Assembly (NCBI GenBank): GCA_013399015.1
Contig: VWZX01010418.1
Span: 1 to 64,000 of the forward strand
DNA from: Galbula dea
Taxonomy: Eukaryota; Chordata; Aves; Piciformes; Galbulidae
Reading direction: 5' to 3'
Length of the DNA stretch: 64,000 nt
This document shows, in pieces, positions 1-12,993 of this stretch. Numbering within the stretch: the stretch's first letter is position 1; every line of letters starts with the position of its first letter. The position numbers were made by a program, and so were the translations under genes. Below the pieces are notes generated by a model, which made no database searches, was not told the origin of the DNA, and was given only the letters and a program-made list of their open reading frames with translations.

Positions 1-2776
1 CACAGAGTACATAATCAGCAGGTTTGATACTCAAAGACATCTATAGAGATATGTCTAACAGCAGGGCTTAATCTCCTCAACATAAAGTGCATCAGCTTCC
101 TACATCCTTCATTTTGCATGCCAGCTTCCACTGCACATGCCAGAGTCTCTATGTGCTCTGCATTGAAAAGAATTGTCAGAAGAGTTTCAAGTCTAAGCAA
201 CACCATCTTTCCCTTGTCTGCCTCAATGTCCTTGGTTACCTAGGTAAGCAAATTTACTGCAGTCTTTTCCAGGAAACATCCTATTTTGACTGTGGAGAAA
301 ATGTTGAAGTGTGGCTTGGAAATATCCAAGAGAGGCAAATCACAGCATGAAAAGATTCCCATATATTTTTAATACTGTCCCTTTAGTCTTTGGCTTTAGT
401 CCACTGCCTTTAATCTTTCTACAAAGCTATAAGCATATTATATAAAGGTCACATATGAATCTAGCTTACTCTAAGGAATCACATACCTTAAGGCTTGTTT
501 GCCTAGTCAAAATCAAACATAGCACTTCCAGAACAGAAATCTTGGGTTAGTGCTCTATTTAAGTGCTTTTCAGCCTGTAGCATCTGAACTTTATACATGT
601 TTGCACTCTGATTGAAAAGCATGAAATACATATCCTCTCCATTACTGTGTTCAGTTCTGATATTGCCTGTGCCTCATCAAGGTCTGATGCAATCTCTCCA
701 GACCACATGTTGAATACATTGAGGTTTGGGGTAATTGTCATTGGTGTACATAGAAGTAAGCAACCCCAGATGCATTGTGAGACATACATAAATTAGACTT
801 GTGCTATAAAAGGGTGCTGTTAAGACATGGTTCTTTGGAATGTTTCCCAGGATGGAGGAGAGCTCTCGATCATCTAGATCTGCCAAAACCCTTAGACTGG
901 AGGTGTGTTAAGGAAAACTAATAGCAAGTTTGCTTTGTAACAGTATCTCTTTCAATTCCACCACCAAAGACAGCAACTTGTATCCCTTGTATTCCTTTAT
1001 GCACTCCCTAAGACAATTTTAGTATGGTCAGTCAGAAATGAACCAAGCAAAATTTAAAAATGTTAGTGAACCTGATCTGGTTACAGTTTCATGTGATAGT
1101 CAAAAATGATCTCTGCATGTCACTTGACCTCCATATGTCAGAGCCCTTAGTTCAGGTTAACCTGTTCATCACCATAGGGGAATTACCCTTCCCAATGCTT
1201 GTGCTACCTGTCGCTGAAAAAGTGACTGTAATGTTGGATTTGTGATTTTCCTGTTGCCATGCAACTGCAAGCTAGTCAAGGACAACACACAAGGGTGGTT
1301 TTTCTCCTGCAGAAGTAACAGAATATCTGAAATCTGGTCACTTTGCCTTTTTTCCCCAGCTGAATCAACTGTTTTAACATAATACTGCCTCTCACTGTTT
1401 CTTTTTGCTTCTCTTTAGAAAAATAGCATCATTAATAATGACAAGCAAAATAAAAGCTCACTATTCCTAGTAGGCAGGAACAGGTTTATTGGAACCTGTA
1501 ATATCTTTTCTTTGACTAAATGATACAGCTGGAAAAATTAAGCAAGCTTTCAGGCTCACTGCCTTGAAGACAAATCCAAAGGTCTTGTACACTTGATTGT
1601 TTGATGAACTCTTCTTAATGGTACCCACTAGTCTTAAAATATATTGCTTCTGTTTACAAAATCTATTCTGCTTGTATCTTTAAACCATTACAGCTACAGT
1701 AAAATACTGGAGCTTACAATGACATTTATAAAGTAAGGAAAGTGTTCCAAAATTCCATAACAAAATAATATTTTAGCATTCCAATGTGGTGTTTTAATTT
1801 GTTCTCTTTTGTTTTGTTTTAAGTGCCAGCTCATGTTGTTGAATGGCAACCTCCTAAACCTCTTATTTTGCCATCATTTTCTCTTTTAAACACATGTAAA
1901 ATTGTGGAACTGAAAAATCTTCTCTTTGAAATGAAGGAAATCAGAGTTCTGAAGATTTGCAGTAAAAAAGCTGTAGGCTCCCATTTTAAACTAAAATAAT
2001 GATAATAAAGAATTAACTGTGCAAATTAAAAGGGAAACTGTGCCAGGTAACACCTCAAGTGATAATATGTATTGTCTTTTGAAGAGTGTCAACATAAACA
2101 GTAATGTATTCTTAATACATCTGTAGCTTTTTCTAAATATTTGTGGTATATATGCACAATCTCCACTGATTATGCATAAATGTATCAGCCAAAATTCAGA
2201 TGTCAGCTGGTGTGATAGCTGAGGAATATCCATTTTACTGAAAAATATTTATGATTCACATGAATTCCTATAAAATACAGTAATCTAATTTCAAGCTTGA
2301 TTATCAACTCCAGAGTCCATGAAGGGTTTCAATGAAAAAAGGTTCATATTATTTTTCTCTTAACACAACTGTATTTTATGATGTACACAAGGCTTATCTT
2401 AAAAATTAATGATCTACAGAGAATATTGAATTAAACCAAATTTTTATTTGTCTGTCTTAGCTATCTAATAAAAATCTCAGTGAGAGTATGTCATGTATTG
2501 AATAGAGTTGAAAAGTCATTTTCACTTAAGCATGTAAAAAGTTAATAGAAACCATAGTTTGCAGAATTACTTCAGATGTGGTAAAGACAGAATTGTCAAA
2601 AAATTAAATATGCCATTTTATATGAATTGTTATAACAGGAGTAAGGGGTTTTTTTCTTTTGAACTAAATTACAGCCAAAGTCCACTGAACTTTTTTGAAA
2701 TCCATCTTCCATTTATAACAAAATGGGGTTTTTTTCATATGGAAAGATGGACTATACTTTATCCAGTTAATTATAA
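1..2776. other. Unique AT-rich sequence, no recognised gene
   Basis: I see no repeat family, RNA gene or convincing exon here. Short open frames occur on both strands. The minus-strand frame ending near position 15 has a protein-like composition and is discussed as a finding, but I recognise no domain in it. Confidence 0.5.
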
Positions 2777-2932
2777 GAACTAGGTGGTCTAGTGGTTAGG
2801 ATTCATCACTCTCACCACTGGGACCTAGGTTCAAATCCCAGTCAGGGAAGCTTTGTTGCGACCTAGTCTTAGGGGGGTTGGACTTAATGATCTTTCGAGG
2901 TCTCTTCCAACTCCTAACATAGTGTGATACTG
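2777..2932 (+). mobile_element. tRNA-Glu-headed SINE with CR1-like 3' tail (copy A)
   Basis: The head (about 2777-2849) aligns along its length with vertebrate tRNA-Glu. It has an A box TGGTCTAGTGG near 2785, an anticodon loop CTCTCAC (anticodon CTC) near 2809-2815, and a B box GGTTCAAATCC near 2828. The acceptor and anticodon stems are degraded, so this is not a working tRNA. From about 2850 it runs into a CR1-type 3' end: the GGACTTAATGATCTTTCGAG and CTCTTCCAACTCC blocks, then GATACTGTG octamer-like units. A tRNA promoter head joined to a LINE tail is the standard SINE design; here the CR1 reverse transcriptase would have mobilised it (known for other bird SINEs, inferred here). I could not define target-site duplications. 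Confidence 0.8.
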
Positions 2933-3072
2933 TGAATGTGACTGTAAATATGAAAGGCTAAACAGCTTTAATTTGCTTGAGAAAATGTGTACAGAGACAA
3001 AGTGAAAAACATAAAAGGCAAGTGCAAAGCTGAACATTTTCCTGCAGTAGGAACACACCGCAGTCAAGCTTA

Positions 3073-3157
3073 AGCGGGAATCCTGCTGCGGCAGAGGCGT
3101 TGGACTAGATGATCTTTCGAGGTCCCTTCCAACTCCTAATATTTTGTGATTCTGTGA
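3073..3157 (+). mobile_element. 5'-truncated SINE/CR1 3' tail (copy B)
   Basis: This tail reads GGAATCCTGCTGCGGCAG, then GGACTAGATGATCTTTCGAG, CCCTTCCAACTCCTAAT and TTGTGATTCTGTGATG. The GGAATCCTGCT block matches the segment directly after the tRNA head in the minus-strand copy at 36.7 kb, so it is more likely a truncated copy of the same SINE than an ordinary CR1. It lies about 140 bp downstream of copy A and shares its GATCTTTCGAGGTC core, including the CpG. The tRNA head is missing. Confidence 0.7.
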
Positions 3158-4530
3158 TGTTCTTATCTATTCCTCTCAAAGCAACAGAGATATATCTTCA
3201 TGCACTAAAATAAATGTATTGTCTTCTCAGCTGCAAGAAAACTTTCAGTGTTGTAGACTCTTACATAAGGAACAGGATTGTTGTAATATATCTGAAGATG
3301 AACAATGTCTGGAACTTCTCAGGTGCAGTTCATACAACTTAAGTGCTAAAAGACCTTATCTTGCTTGTAAATTGAGAGTAATTCCATTAGCTTAAATGTG
3401 GTCTATATTAATGGAATCAGAAATGCTCTTACCATCAGTGAATTTTACATCAGCTGATACGAAAGCAAGGTATGATACTCTTCCCTGTTTTAAAGTACAT
3501 GTCCATTTTGCTGGAGTTCCAGTAATGCTGTGTGAAGAACATTTGTTGACCATGTAAGTGCTAGAGTTGCAGCAGTAAAGCAAATAATTTTTGTCCTCAT
3601 CAGTGTATGGAAATATTTTACAATTTATAACAGTTAAAAAACCATTCTTCACTATCCTCACTATTTTAAACCATATTGTAACAATTTTCAGTTGTTATGC
3701 TGCCTTAATCTTTGTTCTACAGTCTCATTTTGCACAGTACTGCCACTTACAAGATGGAAATTCCTATGAACTCAATTTAAAAAGTCAGAGAAATTCCTTC
3801 CCTCAAGATACAATATTTCATATGGAAGGTTATGGAAGAATCACAAAATGTAAGTGTACAATAACAAAACCATTAACAGAGACATTGTCAGTTAATACAT
3901 TCCCATAGTGTTCCAAGAGTATCTCATAAATGTAATAACAACCCATCTATTTCATATACTAACACATCATGCCAAGTTTTCAACTTGTATGTTACTAGAG
4001 ACCAGCAAATGGGCCATCAGATGGACTACTTTTTTTTTTTTTTTAATAGTAATATGGATGTAATGGACCTTTTTCTTTGTATAAATCTATAACCTGCTGG
4101 TTATTAATAAATACCTCAGTAGACTTCCACAATCTTATTAGGTTTGATGTTCTGCTGTAGGTTTGAAGTTTCTGCTGCAAGAAAACAGTAGGATCTACTC
4201 CTGTCTGTGATCTGAGATTGAGATCTTGCAGAGATGTGTTATGTGCTTACATTTCTACTCTCTGAGTGTCCCCACAGGCAGCCTAGGTGTAAGGACTCAA
4301 CGTTGCCATGAAGTCAGATGCACTGCTCCCTCCCTTCCAAATACTACTGCACTTCACAAATCCAAATTAATTTTGCTGCTTCATATTCTCTCCTTCACTC
4401 ATTCCATCATCTCACTTTTTTTGCATAACAAAAAAGCTGCCACAAGAAGCTTATGTTAAGAAGTTTTGATGAGATAATGCAATGTCTGACCAGCTTTTTG
4501 TCCAGTGTTGACAAAATACCAAGAGTCAAG
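3158..4530. other. Unique sequence with a 15-base T run
   Basis: No gene or transposon is recognised. A pure T run occupies 4030-4044. The open frame at 3591-3908 has no recognisable domain and is AT-driven. Confidence 0.45.
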
Positions 4531-4951
4531 TCCTAGAACACAAGTGTTATGAGGAGCAACTGAGGGAACTGGGGTTTTTTAGTTTAGAGAAGAGGAGGCT
4601 TAGGGGGGACCTTCTCACTCTCCACAACTACCTGAAAGGAGGTGGTAGTGAGGTGGAGCTTAGTCTCTTCCAGGTTACAAGTGATAGGACAAAAAGAAAT
4701 GGCTTCAAGTTGCACCAGGGAAGGTTCAGATTAGACATTAGGAAGAATTTCTTCACTGAGAGGGTTATCAGCTATTGGAACAGGCTACCCAGGAAATTGG
4801 TGGAATCATTATCCCTGGACATGTTCAAAAATGTGTAGATGTGGTGTTTGGAGACATGGTTTACCAGTTGGCATGGTAGTGTTGAGTGGACTGTTGGACT
4901 CAGTGATGTCTGAGGTCTTTTCCAACTGTAATGACTCTGTGATTCTATGAT
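4531..4951 (+). mobile_element. CR1 LINE, 5'-truncated 3' end
   Basis: This is the last part of CR1 ORF2 plus the 3' UTR. The frame at 4653-4838 encodes the C-terminal signature HQGRFRLDIRKNFFTERV...YWNRLPRKLVES, the end of the CR1 ORF2 protein (endonuclease/reverse transcriptase). Before it, in another frame, lies the usual LRELGFF..EKRRL-type segment, so at least one frameshift is present. The 3' UTR carries GGACTCAGTGATGTCTGAGG and TTTTCCAACTGTAATGA, and the element ends in GACTCTGTGATTCTATGATT octamers. The 5' truncation is typical of CR1 target-primed reverse transcription. The copy is dead. Confidence 0.93.
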
Positions 4952-7465
4952 TACATTAGTTTTATGAGTTACTACTGGGTTTTAACTTCTCTTGCTTTAA
5001 TTAATACTAATTTGACCACAATGTTAAATAAATTGTGTGTGTAGATTTTAGAGTTCTTCAAAACCTACCTCTGAAAGCAGTAAATCAGGTCTTGGAACAA
5101 AACTTCCAAAAGGTTTCTCTCTTAAAAGCCAAAAGTAGAGAGAGAGAGGAACTAGGAAGCATTCCAGCATGATTGAGTGTACACAGTACTGAAAACTGGA
5201 GCCAGAAATGTTACAAGTGGTTAGAGCTTATTCAGTGCTTGGTGTTAGAAATATTTTTTTTTTAAATAAAAAAGGTATAATTAACATAACACAAGTGGTT
5301 TCACCCTCCCCTCATCTCTTAGACCAGCACCCTCATTAAAAAATTAAATTGGTGTGTGTCCCTTACAGAGGTTATATTTTGCTGGATTCCTTCAAAACCA
5401 AAAGCATCAGTAGAATGAACATTCACCATTCCCAGACTGCTCTCATTCTCACATTCTACTTTTCAGTTTGCTTTTATATGTATATGTGAATGATCTGCCC
5501 AAATATTCGGCTGAATACATAATAACAAACTGCATTAATATTTGCCTACCATAAGCTCACTAAGGGTTTAATTACACTTTGTTCCACAAACAAGTATTTT
5601 TTAAAAATTAAGATATGTCAGCTAATTATTTTTCCTGACTTATTTACTTTTTCATTTTGCCTCATTTTTTAATTTATATAAGCCCTCTTTGTGGCCTTGT
5701 TTCATTTTCCAAAGTGTAATAACTTAGGCTGTAATACCTCAAGCACTCAGGCACAACCTTTAGTTTATCCACCTGAGCAGTCATCAAAGATTTCTGAGCA
5801 CAAAGTGAGGAAAGTTATGAATGAGCATAAATTGTTCCAGTTTCAGTGCTGAAATATACCCATATAATATACATATTGCATAAACTACACTGTTCAAAAA
5901 CTGGAGCTTAACCATAAAAAAGCCTCCACTATAGTAATCTCAAATTACATGTTTGACAAGATTGTCAGAGGTATATCACTTGCCTTCCTTTCACATTCCA
6001 CAAGATCTTTTAGGACATGTTCTCACACTAACATAAGAGTCCATACTAAATGCACAAATGCACACTTCATATACTCCAAATATCAACTGGAAGATAAAAT
6101 TAAACATACATGTAACTGCTCAGCAGGATATGAGAGTGTCCCTGACCAAAAGAGTACCAAACAGTCAACCTCTTTGGGCCCTCAGGGCATGCAAGTGTTG
6201 CATAAAACATAATGTGAGATCATTTCAGATAATGTAATTCCTCTAAAAACTATGGCCCTGGGACTCACAGGAGACTCACAAAGTTAAGGACAATCAAAGT
6301 TAATACATTTTTCAATTTGTTATTTATGCAGAAGAATGGTATTTCAGGTAAATATACAACATTTTCACAGAGAGTACAGTTCTCACACTAAAAGTTGTAT
6401 CAACCAAACCAGGCTCCAAATGGCTATGACATTTCTTTGGACTACAAAACTCTCTAACATACTGGAATCCAAGATTTTGCCTGCTGTTTGTCTAGAGACA
6501 AATGGGAAAACCAAGGAACATGTTTCTCAAAAGAGCTTTGATTTCAGCACAGGCTGCCCAAGACACCCAGGATTCTGCATAAACACTTACCAGCTGAAAT
6601 CCACAGGAAATATGAAACTAGTTTGGTTTCAGTTGTCTGAGCTTCAAAGCTATCTTTGGATTCCTGTGCACCTCTGTCCTTAGCACAAGTGCAGCCTTAC
6701 CTTGGTTTATTGCTGGTAAATCCAGGAAAATGTAAACCTGTGGGTAGGAAGAACATGAAGCAGGTACCTACAGGCCAGCTCCCTACCCATGGTAGTATCT
6801 AGGGCACCTATCTAATCTGTTTTAAAGAAATCCCATGCAAGGCAAAAGGACAGTATTTTGCTGGGGTGGATAAGGATTGCTTCTTCCAAAATATGTAGAA
6901 CTTCTTGGTTTTTTCATCAGTGTTAGAGGCAAGACATTAAGAATGGCACCTAAAGGGAAGTCTAGGAAGACTTAGAATAGACAGTCTGGGAATATAGGGT
7001 GATCTCCCAGAAGGGGTTAGACAAACAACTATGGCAACCACACTGATAGGACTGACTGTCTCAGTGCAGAGTCCAGAACAGGAGGGCTGCATAAAATCCA
7101 GCTTCTATGTAGGCCTATATAGACATCATAAATTGCACCAAATCTTTTCCAGGGCTTCCTTACTGTCATGCTGTAAAACAGGGATGATGTTCTGGAACAT
7201 TCTTACTGCAGTATAAACATATTTGCTTTTGTCTCATCTGGGCAGCAATCTGTCCTCTTCTTTTACAACAGCATTTTGCATACCTCACCTTATTTTTAAG
7301 TTTTTTCCATCTTCTCTCCTTCAGCTTAAATATCTCTGACTGCTTCAACATTCACTTTTCAGCTTGTTTTCTTATCTCATCATTCTTGTCTCTGTTCTTT
7401 CTACTTACCATAATTGATCTTCATCTTTCTTCAATGCAGCATCCAATTATGGTCACAAAACCAAA
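4952..7465. other. Unique sequence, nothing recognised
   Basis: The stretch is AT-rich with low CpG. A 115-codon open frame at 6336-6683 shows no family signature and no codon pattern that persuades me. A few pyrimidine-rich runs (about 7215-7440) are unremarkable. Confidence 0.45.
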
Positions 7466-7551
7466 CTATTAATTAATGTATTGAATAAAACTGGACTCAG
7501 TATAGGTCTCTGGAGAACCCCAATTCTGTGACTGAACCACCACCAACTGCT
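7466..7551 (-). mobile_element. Ancient CR1/L3-like ORF2 fragment
   Basis: On the plus strand the block ATTGAATAAAACTGGACTCA, then GTATAGGTCTCTGGAGAACC and CCACCACCAACTG, is the antisense of the CR1-type reverse transcriptase region around GIPQGSVLGPVLFNI-FIND. In many CR1 families this region reads (antisense) TTAAACAACACTGGACCCAGTA...TGGGGAACCCC. The piece is short and diverged, so it should predate the octamer-tailed CR1 copies in this window. It could be chance similarity, but the order and spacing of blocks argue for CR1. Confidence 0.55.
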
Positions 7552-10500
7552 CTTCAGTACTTTTTATTGCTATTTTACACTTCTTTTAGTGAAAGGTCTA
7601 TTTTTTTTTCTTCAATATATTAGAATGCATTTATTTTGCATAGTATCTTCAATACATACTTCCTCCTAAATCACATGGAAGAACTCTGTGCAAAGCAGAG
7701 TGCAATATAAATTTAGAAAGTGTAGGGAGAGTGTTTAAAGAATAAGTAAGAGCATTGATACATGTGGGCACTAGGAAAAGGGTCCAGAACATAATATATT
7801 CTTCTTTGCCAAGTTTATTTAATTTCCAAATTGTAAAAAGAAGGAAAGCTATGAGGCTGAGAAGTTTAAGCTGTTCCAAAAGGTAGGCACTGTGGAAAGA
7901 AGTATGTTGGTTGTATTGTGATAAGGAATGAGGAAAGCACTGAAATGAGCAGAGGGGAGGGAAGACAAAGATAAGACATTTGAATTTCTCCTTTGTGCCA
8001 GGTGGAGAACAGGATATGCTAAGAAGTTAATTGCAGCTCTTAGATTATGGAATCTATTCAGGACCTACTGAAATTAAACAAAACTTTACAGTGGTAAGAA
8101 ACACATTTACCAAAGGATGCCAGAGGACAGGGCTTCTAGCTGCTTAGCTTCTCACCAGTGGATGTAGGAAAATGGTGTTGGGATCAACCAAATCCTAGGG
8201 ACTAAGTATTTAGTGTGCCTGCTGCCTTTATAGGGCTAATGAGAAGAGATGTTCAGGTTCCCAATCTCAAGACAGGCTAGAACACGTCCATAGAGATTTA
8301 AAGCAAGTTCTGTTGCACATTAAGAAGCCCAAATGCTTCTGGCCTCAGTGAAGCACTTCTAATGGATTCTCCCAATTGAGCCCAGGACTACTTTACATAA
8401 CACTGCTAGAACAGCCCAGCTAAGAGAAGTTGCCTGGGAGAAACCCACACAAGAGAATTCCTTCATACAAGCACAATGAAAGGCTGCAATAGCAATATTA
8501 AGCATACTAAGAAAGGGTTGAGAGCTGTGAGAGGTCTGGTAGAAGCAGAAGAAAGGGGAATCAAAGTACAAAAAATGGTTTGTTAACATCTGACTGAACC
8601 TCCTTCAGCAACACAACTGATTATAAATCAGCTGAATAAAGTTACTGGAATAAAAAACTAATCAGAGATGTCAACCTGGAGTCTAGAAAGCATATTGTAC
8701 AAAAAGCAGTCTGAGAAATCCACATATTTGATCCTTAAAAGGATTGACACATTATGGAAGGTACGTGAATGACCCCAACCTGATAAGCTGAAGTGAAATC
8801 TCATGTTCTGCCTTTATTACCACAGGACAGGCAGGGAAGAGTAAGAGCAAGGTGCAGAAAGACATAGTGTCATCAAAGCAAAAGAGCTAGAGTGCATGGT
8901 AAGCATGCTGTACTGCATGCCAGAACTTAATTCTCTCCATGCATTCTCTATGAACATTCAGCATCAAACTCTGGACTATGAATTGTTCTTCACAAGCCCT
9001 GCACCAATACAGAAACTGCAGAGCCTTTTCTAGATGAAGTCACTACTGACTTACTGAGTGTCTGGGATCTGACAACTGGGCAGAGATAATCCAGGTCTGT
9101 CCAGACACATACAGTAAGAGGGAGCTAGAATTTGAATGTCAACCCTTTTTACAGTTTTTGCTTTCTTTCCACAAAAAAATAATTATTTTTATTTCATTTG
9201 AACATTGGGAACTTCCCTTTCTGAAATGTCAGACCTTTCCCTTTGCTTTAGTTGGTTGAAATAAACATATAGATTTCCAAATTGAAACATTACATCTAGA
9301 TACAGTTCTGTATTGAATTGCATCTTCCAGGGAAATGGGAGTGAATAATCCCCTTCCTTCTTTGTGATCTGGGGGAGATTAAGTCTCTCCTGTGATTTCC
9401 ATGCTGCAGCCTTACAATTCACCATGAGGAAGAAGAAAGATGCCTGAACTGCAACTTCCATAAAACACTGGGGCAGCTGGAACAGATGTGTACTTACTGG
9501 TACCTGCCTCCAAAGAACAATATTTGATCTGACTTGACAAATGAACACTACCCAAAAATGAAACATTTCCATTATTGTAGAAGTATCTGGCTATTTTTAA
9601 GATGAAGCCAGAAGCAAAATTTTGAGAAAAATTTTTCCCACCCTGAGTTTATTATAAATTATCCATATCTGTTTCCCATGTAAGAAAAATGAACTTTCTG
9701 ATCATTTCTGTTATGAACCAATACAGGGCAATATTTCAGTCATTCTGATAGCAGTCTGCAATGTTGTTGATCTTTCTTCTCCTGCAGTGGGGGCATCCAG
9801 TCCTTAATTTCAATGAATGGGGTTGTTTAATACCTTTAGATTTCTGGACTGAAGTAAATATCATCTTGCAGTTTAAGGCTTTCCTAAAAATGTGGCTAAA
9901 TTTCATTAGTTGTTTATTCTCAGTCAGCTTCAGAAAACTGATGTGTGTTGCATTATTACTTGAACTTCTTATTGACTTCCAGATGTTGACCTTCTCTCAC
10001 TGGGAGTACTCTTCTCCTGACAAGGTCCTCCTGAATAGTGAATCTGTTGAAATTAATTCATGAGATTTTAATTTTCATGTATGAATTATGGAGGTACTTA
10101 AATTCTTGCTCTACTAAAAATATTTTAAAATGTACTTAAAATAATTTGATGAAGATCTGTTTTATGATGAACCTGGTTTTGTTTACTTTCAGGAAAAATA
10201 AAGGGGTTTTTTTTCTTCTCACCCTAAGGTTGAATCTCCTGATAGCTTTCTTGTTATGCATTCTTTCATAAATTCTTTTTCCTGATCTTTAAAAACAGCT
10301 CTAACCATTTCTTTCCTTCAACTGCATGGCATCTCCACTCCACTCTACAGAACAGATTATAGTTCTTCATTTCTTCTGTCATCAACAAACCAGAAAACAA
10401 AGTAGAGCAGCAAGCAAAAAGCCAGAAGAAATTAATGAAGTGTTTTGTGGATATATAATTTTCTATTTGTTGCCATTTCCCAAAAAGTACTCCAAATATG

Positions 10501-12825
10501 CAGGGTGCACAAAGCTTGAATCAAGATGTAATCTGTCTTACTAAGCATAAAGTTCTGATAAAATGATTTCAATTTTGATAAAAAGCATAAGAAAATCCTG
10601 AAAAGAAAAAAAGGATGAATACAATAAGAAATCAAAAGCTAATGGCAGAAATAAAACCTTTGAGCCCCAGAGAGCTTATTTGGGGTAGAAGAAGGAAGGT
10701 GAGAAAGGAGGAGAACAAAAGATAAATAAAAGATTGCAAGGAGGAAGGAAAATGGTGTTCTTCTTTCACTGGGAATACTTAAATGCCTCACAAGATGAGC
10801 AGAGCACTAGGATATGAAAACCTAAAGGGCAATATAATCCCAAAGGGGAGGACTAGTTTCAAAAGAGGGTTTATTAAAACTTAGCTTGCTTTGCATAATG
10901 TCAGAGAAAGAAATACAGGGAAACTCTAACCTTTTTTCCTTTCAATTTTCAGTTCCTTTCCTCTCCTTTTCTGGTCTATGATCGCTTTCCCTACCCTGTA
11001 TTTCTGCTTTCTGTTTATAACCTTTAGAATACTTTCATGAGCATATGCTATAATTCTCTTCCCTTTTCTTTATCTCCTTGTTCCTACAAGCTGCCTTGAA
11101 TAAAGAAGTCATTATCAGCAAGCCCACAATGGGTCCAGACATCCACATTCAAGATGTTCTATAGATGATATATTGATCAGTCCTCAATGAGTAATAGCGT
11201 TCTAATGAAAAGAGCTTACAGAAGTTAATGTATCTGCTCATGCAAACCACAAATGAAGCATTCTGTGGCACAAAGGGTCTGGCCCTGTGAATTATAATTA
11301 CTCCCTACAACAATAAAAGTCAGGAGTGGTTTTATTTATTTACCACAATCAATGATAGTCTGTGGGCTACACACTGAAAATTCTTTTTACAAACCAGCAC
11401 CCAGATTGTTTGCTTTTTCTCTGTCCATTGGGAATTAACCCTTCCTTGCCATTGCCAATCCTGAGGGAGATATCCCTACATGAAAGAAAAAGCTGCAGTT
11501 TGTTCCAGTGTTGCTCAGGTTAAGAAAAGCAACTACAGGAATTCAGAGAGGAGTAGCCACGTGTGACTGCTCCCAGTAAAGACAGCATATATTAATGCAG
11601 GGCAAGTATATAAAGACAAAGAGTTTCTGTCCTACACAAACCACCTGGGGAGTCACTGGTTGGAAAACTGCACCACTGCTGTGTCATGCAACTTTCCATA
11701 GACTGATGACAGTGTTTTTAATGCTTTAGAAACTCCTTTTCCATCCTCAAAGCAATGTGTAATAGAATTAATACAATCCATGCTAACACATAGCAGAGTA
11801 TATAGTCAAGGAAAACAAAAGGAGCATCATTCCACTTATTAACTGAATTGTAGGAAAAGTAAAATTTAAATTCTGTTCACATCTGTGCTAAAGCAGAACA
11901 AACCTGTCATTGTACTTCAGCAGAAAAGCAAAGACTAACAACAACAACAAAATATAATGATGCCAGTTTGCATATTATATTCTGTATATTAAATACTGGT
12001 CTGTCCCCTTCTCAAAAAGTATTTGAAGGCAGACAGTAGGAAAGTCAGATGGAAAGCCAATGTGTGTGATCAAAGGTAAGAAATAATTTCCCTTTAAAGA
12101 AGAACTATAAGAAAGGGCTGGTCAGACTGGAAAGGAGACGCTGGGGTGTAATGAAGAAATAATATATATCCATAAAATCAATTTGTGCCTCACAGAAGAT
12201 AAAAACTGAATATCTGCTCACTATTTCTCTCAACACAGCAATTAGTGGACATCATACTTGACTAATAAGTTGAAAACAAACAAACAGAGATATTTTCCCA
12301 CAAAAAGAATAGTGTTGCTCATTGACTACGGATGATACAGATAAGTTCATGTGATTTCCACTGCGGCTGACCAAATTTCATGGAAGAGAACTCCCTGAGG
12401 ATCTCTTTCTCAAGAAACTGTAAACCACAGATCACTAGAAGCTGTAAAAAATTCTGCAGGAAGTATCATTAACTGAAATTTTTACATATTTATCCTAACT
12501 TCCAAGACTGGACACCCTCATCTGAGGTTGACTATAGCCTGGGCCACTGAGCTAGGTGTACTGCTTGTGCTAAAATCAACAAGTGACCTGTAGAACAAAG
12601 CATTACTTTACACAACCAACCAATCTGCCAAAAAGTAAATTAAAAGAAGGGGGGTTTCCCATGCTTTCACTGTAATTCAGATCAACACATGACCAAGTGA
12701 TGGAAACATTGCCTGATATAAGGCCTCATTACCTGACAGAGGGCTGTGACGTTGCCTTTCTTCACATGAATTCAGCTGGTTTCTTTGTCCTTCATATTTT
12801 TAATGCTTCTTCATGTTAAACTTCA
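7552..12825. other. Long unique stretch, no gene recognised
   Basis: I find no transposon of known type. The 127-codon minus frame at 9189-9572 is the longest open frame here but has no domain or signal I can name. A purine-rich patch lies at 10670-10760. The segment around 11100-11400 has few simple repeats and keeps TAAT-type motifs; it could be conserved noncoding DNA, but this is weaker than at 30 kb. Confidence 0.4.
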
Positions 12826-12993
12826 TAGGCTGCCCAGGGAAGTGGTGGAGTCACCATCCCTGGAGGTTTTTAAGAAGAGGATAGATGTGTTTCTTCAGGG
12901 GATGATTTAGGGGTAAGAGTAGTGTAGGGCTATCAGTTGGACTAGATGATCTTGAGGCTCCTTTCCAACCCTAATGATTCTGTGATTCTGTGT
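12826..12993 (+). mobile_element. CR1 LINE, short 3' end
   Basis: The fragment starts inside the last codons of ORF2 (GCTGCCCAGGGAAGTGGTGG..., encoding the LPREVVE-type motif, then SPSLEVFKKR-like sequence). It continues through the 3' UTR block GTTGGACTAGATGATCTTGA and CCTTTCCAACCCTAATG to the octamers ATTCTGTGATTCTGTG. It is only about 170 bp long, the usual very short 5'-truncated CR1 insertion. Confidence 0.92.

Noticed and set aside
2777..2849. A functional tRNA-Glu gene
   Set aside because: The A and B boxes and anticodon loop are recognisable, but the acceptor and anticodon stems are mispaired. The sequence continues directly into a CR1-like tail, so it is a SINE head.
6780..6840. CR1/L3-like phrase (GGCACCTATCTAATCTGTTT)
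   Set aside because: Only one short block resembles an old CR1 3' region, and the neighbouring blocks do not follow in order.
9189..9572. 127-codon minus-strand frame as a gene
   Set aside because: It has no recognisable domain, no splice context and an AT-driven composition. One frame of this length is expected by chance in 64 kb.
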